A stretch of 64,000 bases of DNA, from assembly GCA_030180135.1 (NCBI GenBank), contig CM058239.1, forward strand, positions 112,067,318-112,131,317, given 5' to 3'. This DNA comes from Orychophragmus violaceus. Its lineage: Eukaryota; Streptophyta; Magnoliopsida; Brassicales; Brassicaceae. Of this stretch, positions 55,566 to 64,000 are shown piece after piece; position 1 is the first letter of the stretch, and each line of letters starts with the position of its first letter. The notes beneath the pieces were generated by a model. It saw nothing but the letters and a program-made list of their open reading frames with translations. It did no database searches and was not told where the DNA came from. Made by a program: the position numbers and the translations under genes.

Positions 55566-57910
55566 TTAATATCTTTTCGCCCAGAAAATATAATTTAAAA
55601 GATTAAGAGTGTTAAGAACACACAAGACCACATAAAACAGCTCGAGACTGAACTCGTTAACATCTTTTCCCTTGAGCCACCCTGTGACCGCGTTGGTGAC
55701 ATCCACAAGAACCGTACTGAGGAAGAAACCTAATGCGGTGGAGAACCACCCCAACGCGGTGCTGATGCCCTTCATACTCGCCGGAGATTCTCTATAAAAG
55801 AACTCTAACATTCCTCCAAGAGTCAACATATCCGAGAAACTAAGCAAAACATACTGAAACTCTAACCAGAACACAGAGATTTTGATGTCGTTGTGAACCG
55901 CCTCATGTTTTCTCTTGGTCTCCACGATGGCTGCAATCACCATTGAAACAGAGGTAAGAGCTAAGCCGGCTCCTATGCGTTTCAAATTGAAGCTCGATGA
56001 CCTTTCGTTGTTGCTTGATGAGATCCTCTTTCCAAAGAGTTCGTATAAAGCTATAGAAGAGAGCATAAATAAGAGAGCAATGGCGTGGAGGGAAGCGGGG
56101 GGGATCTCGAAGGAATGCGAGAGTTTTCTGTTCATCAGCATGCCTTGTTGTATGGAGAAGGTCGATAGTTGTGCTAAGCAACAGTTCATTACAATTGTGC
56201 TCGCAAAGATTGGTAGGAGAGCTAGAAACGTTCTTGTTTCTTCAACATCTCTTGCTGATATCTTGTTGTTGAGCCTCGCTTTATTCAAAAACCTGAAAAT
56301 CAAATACCAATTCCGGTGTTTGTGCATTAATTTTTACTAAACTATTACTATGTGATAACGACTTTGAATGTCACATAAATCATATATAAAAATAATTTTA
56401 TTTAATACGGTAACAGCAACTTTGGTGCATCAAGAAGTTAAAATGTCGTTATTTAAAAATGGTCCGTTTCAAATTTAGGCAAAGAACTTTGGCCCAAAAT
56501 ATTTTATGATTTCGTCCCAAAAGATTTAATGAAGTCGGTCACGGCGGATTTTGTCTTGACCAAACCAAGAATCATTTATGTGATCTCTTATATAAAAACA
56601 TATATATGTGAGCATTTAAATTTTAATTATATTCTTATAATAAATAAGATTTTTAAATATTATTTTCATAATATTATTTAAAATTTTCAACATTTTAATT
56701 AATTTTATATATTTAATTATTTATTTATAATTATTTTAATTATTTTGAACTAATCGTAATCCAGATAGATAAATGCAAATATGTAAAGTCCGGATATCCG
56801 TGAGCCACGGATCCAGATCGGGATAGTAATAACACGGATCCGGATCCACATCTGGATACCCTGAACTTCTATCTAAACCCCTTATGTTAGTTTAGTTGGT
56901 GCGAATAGAAAAGATAAGAAAAATATAATTACTTGAATTTGTTGTGATGAATGCTTTTGTCGGTGGAGTTAAGACTCTGCGTAATCTCTGCATCGGTTAA
57001 AAACCTATTTCGGTTTCTTGCGGCAGAAACAAACACATTCACAATTCTGGTCAAAGGGCTTCCAGTTGGACGCTTGAACCGATATATGGGGAATCCCACA
57101 GCGAAAATAAAGAGCGCAGAGGCTAAAATCACAATACAGATATCAAAGCTGGAGCTCCATCCTTTGTTCTCTTCAATCCAAACCATAATTGTTACGGCCA
57201 AGAAACCTCCAAGGCAGATAGAGAAGAAATACCAATTGAAGAATCCTGAGATAAGTCTTTCCTTCCGACTATCAAGCTGGTCGCCTCCGTGAGCAGGCAA
57301 AGAGGCTTTGATACCTCCGACACCTGTAGCTACTGCATAAATTCCGGTGAATAGAACCACGGATTGAAGAGTCGAAGGTGTGTTATCTCCATGAGGTTGT
57401 AACTGAGGGATATGATCTTGGAGGGTCAACAAGATTAAACCCTATAAAAGAAGGAGTAGACCTTTAAGTTCTATATAAACTTTTTGATTATTTTAAATGA
57501 TTTTAATTACCAGGAGTTCAATGGCACAAAAGAGGACGAAAGCGGTGAAGCGAGTGAGAAAAGAGTCGGCAACAAAACCACCAAAGATAGTGAGCAAAAA
57601 CGATGTTCCAATGAAATTGGTCACCATATTTGATGCTTTTGCTGATGAGTAATGCAAAGATTTTGTAAAGTATGTGATGAAGTTGGTTGAATATGCTAAG
57701 AACACCATATTCTCCATCATCGCCACAACTACATTAAACACACACACCAAATCTCTTATATATAATAAGTATCAATTTTTAAGAGTTTTTTCTGTTGGGT
57801 TTTAGAAATTTACCACAAGCAATGGAAGCAGCTTTAACCCCACCATGTTTGCCAGGGATTGCCTCTTTACCTCTCCAATCTTCCAACTTATCTTCCATCT
57901 CATTCTCCAT
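55566..57910 (-). CDS. NPF4.1/NPF4.2-like: NRT1/PTR family (NPF4) transporter, four exons, intact
   Basis: Exons on the minus strand: 57910-57814, 57728-57511, 57441-56933, 56292-55566. All have GT/AG borders and join in frame to 1,551 bp, 516 codons plus stop. The product is a proton-coupled oligopeptide/nitrate transporter-type membrane protein with about 12 helices. Signature parts are GKHGGVKAAS at the start, YAVATGVGGIKASLPAHGGDQ (helix 4 region), NWYFFSICLGGFLAV, and the C-terminal FWLEFQYVLLSFSDMLTLGGMLEFFYRESP. From recall it is closest to Arabidopsis NPF4.1 (AIT3, reported to move abscisic acid and gibberellin) and NPF4.2. Oddity: the helix-1 ExxE motif reads AMMEN, without the first glutamate. 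I saw no stop or frameshift. Start chosen as the first ATG of the frame, in the sequence MENEMEDK. Confidence 0.93.
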
Positions 57911-58810
57911 CTCTGCGATCCCCTAAAATAAGAATGAAACGAATTTATATATTTTTGTGTATGTGTGTTTTATACCTTGAGAAAACATTCTGGTTTTAGT
58001 TTATATAGAAAACTAAGAACAAATTGCGTGAGAGGTGTCAACCAAAGCAATTAAGAGCAGAAACGGAAAGCAGTTACTATTTGGTGATCTCTTTTACAAG
58101 TGTCCACTTGTTTGTTTTGTTTGGACATTTGCAAATAAAAATATATATCTAAGAAATATCAACTAAAATCTTCATATACAAGAAACATATCTAATCCAAA
58201 AAAAATAATTATCACAATTTATATTTTGTGGGTATAAAATAAATAAATCATATTTTTCAAGCAGATTTTTGGTCTTGTTTTAGTTTTAATTTCTAAGACA
58301 AACATATATATGTGTGTCAACTTCCTTGTAAAAAGGGTGAAATCACGTAAATTTATTTTTTTCCATGTAAATCATATAACAATTTAGATCGGTTAAATTT
58401 ACGGAGAGAAAATCCGAGCTGGGCAACAAATTTTAATTTATAAAGATTTAGCTGACAAAAAAATAAACCATATTCAAACACATATATTTATAAAATTGTT
58501 TAATTTCCTAAATAATGATAAAAAAACTTAAATATATAAAGAAAAAGTGTAACTTTACAAAATAAAAGAAAAACTATAACAATATATAATATGAACTGCT
58601 ATATGACCAAAATAACTACAATAAATATTACGATAAAAAAGATAAAATGATCTCGAAAAAAAAAATCTCTAACTAATTCTAGCGGGTTATGCACGGATTT
58701 TGCTAATAAAAAAAATATGAGTCTCTCCTCATACACTTGCCTCTAGATGGGTGTGTATCATATAAATAGAAAACCATTAAATTAAAAGTTATGCGGATTA
58801 AGATTTTGGA
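57911..58810 (-). promoter_or_regulatory. Upstream region of the NPF gene, AT-rich, no element recognised
   Basis: This must contain the gene's promoter. I could not fix a TATA box with confidence; ATATA runs are everywhere. Confidence 0.4.
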
Positions 58811-60113
58811 TATGGCGGGTAGGTATGGATCAACTGATTTTGGTGAAGCGGATCTGCGGAAATTGAAATTTTTAATGATCAAATTATAAATATTTAACTA
58901 TTTTAATATAAAATTATATAATTTATAGTAATTAATTTTTATTTTAATATTAAAATATTCATTTAATTTATATAATTGAAAAATTTAATTAAAACATATA
59001 TAAAATATTTTATGAGTGTTTAAAAATATTTTGAATCGTGTGCGTACCATAAACTTAGACAATACATGTGAGAATATAATTATTTTGTTGCAGGTGCATG
59101 ACGGATTTTTCAGATCAAAAACAATTTTTTGAATCGTAACATGGGTCAAATAGGGTGGATTTGACATGTGTTCCAATAATAACATTAGTAATGTTTAAAA
59201 CCAAGGTGAAATATTTGTACTAAGAAAACTTAAATATATAACTAAAATAAACATTATATATTATAAAATCAAAAGAACGATCTCGAAATAAAAGAAAAAC
59301 TCGAAACAAACAAAAACGAATCATCTAACTCATATCACTTGCTTATCGCGGGTCAAAATCTTGTCTATAATATTATTCGAGGAGTCGGTTTTTCGTATTG
59401 CATTCAAGTCAATTCTCACGAAAAGAATTACATAAATGTAATTAATTAATAATAATTATTTGATTAATTACCATTAGTACTTTTTCTTTTCTTTTTAATT
59501 AATATTTTCTTTTCCAAATTAATTTGTAGAAATATAAAAGGTAGAAAATATCTCAAAATATAAAATAAATCACAATCTTTATATTTGATTTGAAAAACTG
59601 TTTTTAGGTGTCACACTCGCACAAGTCTAATATATAAGTATTCTTAATGAATGAAAAATACTTTAACAACTAATTTATTTTTTTAATGTTGTAGTTTTAA
59701 TAAAATATAATCAATTATAGGTGATATTTATTTTCTAATAATCAGTCATCAATAAATAGATCATTAATCTATTTTTGTAATCAACAATTTTGACATTTAT
59801 TTTCAATCAAAATTATTTTTTGAAATAATATCATAAACATTAAAAAGGTAACTAAAAATATTTTTATAGAATTTTACAATTTAAAAATTTTATATGAAGA
59901 ATTGAACTAAATGAAAAATTAATTTCATTTTAGTCTAACTAGAACCAAAAACAATTGTGGTTCAATTAGAGGAACTAGTACAATCAAATAAGCCCAAAAG
60001 ATCACATTCATTAGTATTTTTTTCAACAAGATAAGAACATAAAGTCACTCAAGTCAGTGGTTTCGGAACAACAAGTATGAAATATGACGGTTGAATTTGA
60101 TCATTACTATAAA
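58811..60113 (+). repeat. Tandem duplication, copy 1 (1,303 bp)
   Basis: Starts TATGGCGGGTAGGTATGG. The second copy starts at 60114 without any spacer. The copies differ by only a handful of bases. AT-rich; no gene. Confidence 0.93.
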
Positions 60114-61414
60114 TATGGCGGGTAGGTATGGATCAACTGATTTTGGTGAAGCGGATCTGCGGAAATTGAAATTTTTAATGATCAAATTATAAATATTTAA
60201 CTATTTTAATATAAAATTATATAATGTATAGTAATTAATTTTTATTTTAATATTAAAATATTCATTTAATTTATATAATTGAAAAATTTAATTAAAACAT
60301 ATATAAAATATTTTATGAGTGTTTAAAAATATTTTTGAATCGTGTGCGTACCATAAACTTAGACAATACATGTGAGAATATAATTATTTTGTTGCAGGTG
60401 CATGACGGATTTTTCAGATCAAAAACAATTTTTTGAATCGTAACATGGGTCAAATAGGGTGGATTTGACATGTGTTCCAATAATAACATTAGTAATGTTT
60501 AAAACCAAGGTGAAATATTTGTACTAAGAAAACTTAAATATATAACTAAAATAAACATTATATATTATAAAATCAAAAGAACGATCTCGAAATAAAAGAA
60601 AAACTCGAAACAAACAAAAACGAATCATCTAACTCATATCACTTGCTTATCGCGGGTCAAAATCTTGTCTATAATATTATTCGAGGAGTCGGTTTTTCGT
60701 ATTGCATTCAAGTCAATTCTCACGAAAAGAATTACATAAATGTAATTAATTAATAATAATTATTTTATTAATTACCATTAGTACTTTTTCTTTTCTTTTT
60801 AATTAATATTTTCTTTTCCAAATTAATTTGTAGAAATATAAAAGGTAGAAAATATCTCAAAATATAAAATAAATCACAATCTTTATATTTGATTTGAAAA
60901 ACTGTTTTTAGGTGTCACACTCGCATTAGGTTTCACAAGTCTAATATATAAGTATTCTTAATGAATGAAAATATTTTAACAACTAATTTATTTTTTAAAT
61001 GTTGTAGTTTTAATAAAATATAATCAATTATAGGTGATATTTATTTTCTAATAATCAGTCATCAATAAATAGATCATTAATCTATTTTTGTAATCAACAA
61101 TTTTGACATTTATTTTCAATCAAAATTATTTTTTGAAATAATATCATAAACATTAAAAAGGCAACTAAAAATATTTTTATAGAATTTTACAATTTAAAAA
61201 ATTTATATGAAGAATTGAACTAAATGAAAAATTAATTTCATTTTAGTCTAACTAGAACCAAAAACAATTGTGGTTCAATTAGAGGAACTAGTACAATCAA
61301 ATAAGCCCAAAAGATCACATTCATTAGTATTTTTTTCTCAACAAGATAAGAACATAAAGTCACTCAAGTCAGTGGTTTCGGAACAACAAGTATGAAATAT
61401 GACGGTTGAATTTG
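60114..61414 (+). repeat. Tandem duplication, copy 2
   Basis: Collinear with copy 1. It has an extra 10 bp, TTAGGTTTCA, at about 60927 (ACTCGCA then TTAGGTTTCA then CAAGTCT). It ends at TTGAATTTGA. Confidence 0.93.
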
Positions 61415-61802
61415 AGTACTCATTGCTAGGTTATCCATATATGTGTTGATTACTCGTGGGATGTGGGAAATCCAATAGTTTTGAAAAACTCATTGCGTCT
61501 CTCGAACTCTTCTATGTAAATAGAAAATGCAGGTCATTTTTGGGGTTCAAATACCATCTTCACTAGTAAGAACAGTCTCTAGCAAACATGACTTCTTTTT
61601 GCTGAAATATTTTCATGCATTTCATAGCCCAAATTAGGGATCTTTACTCAGTGTGAAGTGATAAAAGACTACTCTTAGTGTTCAATGTCTACATCATTAT
61701 GTTTACACATCTTCTATTGTATTATCCTTATCATGAATATAGTCACCTTTTTCAAGAGTCATATATGTGGCACCATTGCCCATGTTTAATAAGAGTGGTA
61801 TC
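61415..61802 (+). other. Unassigned spacer
   Basis: No gene or element recognised between the tandem duplication and the minus-strand LTR. Confidence 0.5.
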
Positions 61803-61935
61803 TGTAACGCTTCTTTTCCATATCCGTTGATCATCGAGCTGATCGGTCAACAATCAAACAAGAACATGACCAAGTCGAACCTGAGCAAGTCAAACAGGAA
61901 GAATTCGTCACAAGACGAAGCCAGAGCACACTGAC

Positions 61936-63402
61936 TGATATTCATACATTTTCATGCATTTAGGCTTGTATATAGTTCTTGTTTTGACTTCTTTTCTCCA
62001 TCATTCATACCATTTTGTCGAGTCATTGTCTCATCTAGAGTCTAGAGTTGTTTAGGATTAGGAGTAGGCACTTTAGGCTTGCATTTGGAGTGTTTCCTTG
62101 CGTTTTTGCAGATGATTTGGAGTTGGATGGGGAGTTTGGAGCTTGAAGGACCAAGAAAGAGGCAGCAGGAGGTCATATCGGCCAGGATATCGGCTTGCAG
62201 GCCGATACACGCTCTCGGTTTAATTCGGAAGGAGCCATATCGGCCGGGATATCGGATGGATGAGCCGATACGTTTGTTCGGGCAAAAATCTGAGAGTTTA
62301 TATCGGGTTCGATATCGGTTGGCTCAACCGATATGAAACTCTCGGATTAAATTTGTTGATCCAATATCGGTTGGCATATCGGTTCAGCCAACCGATATCG
62401 CTTGTGCCAAATAAATCCGAGACTTGATATCGGCCCGGATATCGGCTGGCCGGGCCGATACGCGTCCCAGAAGATGTACCGGATCTGGGTCAACACCCGG
62501 CTCGCACCCTTTAGACAATTTAAGCCAAAAACCTATTTCATTTTGTTTCTTAAGCAGATTTTGATGTTCTAAACTCTTTTGTAAGAACATATTGGATTCT
62601 TTTGATTAATCTAGCACTTCTCTTGTTATTCCATCAACAAATCTTTCAATCTCTCACTAATCTACCATGATCAACTCTATTTCTATGAGTTTTGTTGATC
62701 TAGTTATGATTAGTGAGTAGTTCTCCATAGGCTTGTGGGTTGGGTAGGATTAGGTTGATTAGGGGTGATCAATAGAATTCTAGTAGTTAAATGTTAAAAT
62801 CTCATCTAGCAAAGTGTGCTTAATGCCTAATTAATCTTGATCGCATTGATTAGGATGTTTAGAATTTCTTGTTCACAACATGTTCGATAAAATTCCAGTA
62901 TTTAGCTTTGTTAGGACTTTCATATTCTAGCACATGAAAATGTATGTCTAAAGTGATTGGTTGCTAATTGGAACCTGTTTGAATGCTCGTTTGATTTTGA
63001 TTCACAAATGATGATTTGTTCTTGAGTTAAGATTAAATGAAGAATTGGTATTAAGAGATTAAACTGATTTACTTTGTGTGTTCCTTGCTAGGAGATTAGC
63101 TTTTAGAAGTTTGAATTAGGATTCCTTGATCATCCCGAGTCACCTATCCGTTGACCCTTACCCTTGAGCCTTATTCTTCCTATTGATTGAATCGTTTGTT
63201 TATCTGCTTTTTGTTTGCTTCGGTCTGATTTACTTTGTTAGGATTGTTAGAAATTAAAAACCAAAATTTGTTTGATTTGACTCTGAAGGATTAGTATTTG
63301 CTTGTTGGTTTTATCCATCCCAGAATAGGTTCGATACCTCAAAGCTACATCGATAAGCTTGAGGAATTGGTACCTCAAAGGATTGCAAAATCCTAGTTAT
63401 CA
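61936..63402 (+). mobile_element. Solo LTR of an Athila-related gypsy element
   Basis: 1,467 bp starting TGATATTCAT and ending AGTTATCA, between two copies of CTGAC (61931-61935 and 63403-63407). There is no internal region. The TGATA/TATCA ends and general layout resemble the 1,195-bp LTR at 4337, but the sequence is different. Confidence 0.85.
62175..62461 (+). repeat. Five-unit hairpin array in the solo LTR
   Basis: Units start at 62175, 62237, 62300, 62364 and 62427. Each reads ATATCGG, a second ATATCGG exactly 12 bp on, then an inverted CCGATA 15-16 bp after that. The second and third parts form a hairpin whose inner pairs change together between units. Confidence 0.9.
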
Positions 63403-64000
63403 CTGACCCGTCCTTGACCCCGTTATCCTCACTTCCACAGTACAAAACTTCGTAATCTGTACCGCTTCCGTGAGTTGTGTCGGTTCGGACTAAACTAATA
63501 TACCAGAAAACATGTTCATTACTAAGCAATTAAACGCTTATATAACGTTTAACACATTTACAAAATGGTTTGCCATTAAATACAATATTCAAATCACATA
63601 GTAAATGGTGCCTAAGCCGAACCGAGAAAAAAAAAACGTCGAGTCAAAACAACCCCACCACAAGCGATCCCGAAACTACACCGAAGACCTCCCGCGTCCG
63701 TCGCTGCTAACCTGGAAACACAAAAAGAGTCTAATGAGCGATCTAATCACCCAGTGAATCGGCTCCCCACTAACGGCTTCTATTCTATATATTATCTACA
63801 GATTCCACCCAAAACCCCAAAATAACAATCAACAAAGAAAACAGTTGATCACGTACTACCACGACGTGATAAACCCTCAGTACACAAGCACTTTCCAAAA
63901 GGAGAAGGAACGATTACGGAAATCGAAAGCACTGCGGCACATGCTTTTGATTGGACTCAATCGATCTATCGCGCAAACCAACTTACTCCACTGGGCCTAC

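Larger units (their letters stand above)
61803..64000 (-). mobile_element. Minus-strand gypsy LTR, diverged relative of the LARD LTR, running off the window
   Basis: Read on the minus strand, 61935-61803 (TCTGGCTTCGTCTTGTGAC to GCGTTACA) and 64000-63403 (ACGTGATCAACTG, then TTTAGTCCGAACCGACACAAC) match the last 800 bp or so of the LTR at 27709-30897, in order. A solo LTR splits it at 61936-63402. No primer-binding site follows the LTR end at 61803, so it may itself be a solo or truncated LTR. Confidence 0.75.

Noticed and set aside
58811..61414. The two 1.3-kb copies as LTRs of one element
   Set aside because: They adjoin directly with no interior, no TG...CA ends, no primer-binding site and no target duplication.
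62079..62590. Small frames in the solo LTR
   Set aside because: Products of the ATATCGG hairpin array, not genes.

Overview
The window is plant nuclear DNA, almost certainly from a Brassicaceae species. The one intact host gene is an NPF4.1/NPF4.2-type transporter, and the repeats (Athila-like gypsy, CACTA with Ptta/En/Spm genes, L1-type LINE with a plant ORF1) are typical of that family. Nearly everything else is nested, mostly dead transposable elements, as expected of a pericentromeric or heterochromatic block. There are no CRISPR arrays, operons or rRNA genes.

Left part (1-20.5 kb). Bases 1-1755 (minus strand) are a long open frame for a caulimovirid-type movement protein plus coiled coil that runs off the left edge. 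It abuts a host repeat at about 1979. A 17.4-kb CACTA element (2160-19575, TSD TGA) sits in that host repeat and carries a TNP2-like transposase gene and a Ptta/En/Spm (TNPA-like) gene, both broken. Inside the transposase gene lies an 8,970-bp Athila-like gypsy element (4337-13306, TSD ATCTC) with an intact gag-protease frame and an ATHILA ORF-1 gene but no polymerase.

Middle (20.5-51.9 kb). Two divergent CACTA ends with a matching 3-bp flank (ATA) enclose 31.4 kb. I read this as a second, heavily invaded CACTA element. It holds several partial copies of a 1-1.7-kb internal module, a large non-coding LTR element (21338-30897), a 5.96-kb L1-type LINE with a 15-bp TSD (34828-40789), a tubby-like gene fragment, a 6.7-kb Ty1-copia element (43855-50556, TSD CATTT) and a second copy of the host repeat seen at 1979-2159. 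The two host-repeat copies are each other's empty sites: one shows the pre-insertion state for copia, the other for CACTA-1.

Right part (51.9-64 kb). This holds a 977-bp MULE-type foldback element with tRNA-like promoter motifs, an AAA-ATPase pseudogene with a CT/GA microsatellite inside it, an intact four-exon NPF transporter gene (55566-57910, minus), a fresh 1.30-kb tandem duplication, and a minus-strand gypsy LTR that runs off the right edge and is interrupted by a 1,467-bp solo LTR (TSD CTGAC).

The most interesting signal belongs to no annotated feature. A short palindrome (core TCGATCGA or ACGATCGT, up to a perfect 16-bp dyad) occurs in pairs whose centres are always 20-23 bp apart, about two helical turns. 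I counted 21 pairs. They fall in two unrelated retroelements (gypsy and copia), in LTRs, in the leader between primer-binding site and gag, in spacers and inside coding sequence, and nowhere else that I saw. The palindrome arms co-vary. The solo LTR at 61.9-63.4 kb carries, at an equivalent place, a different but equally regular array: five hairpin units 62-64 bp apart built on ATATCGG.
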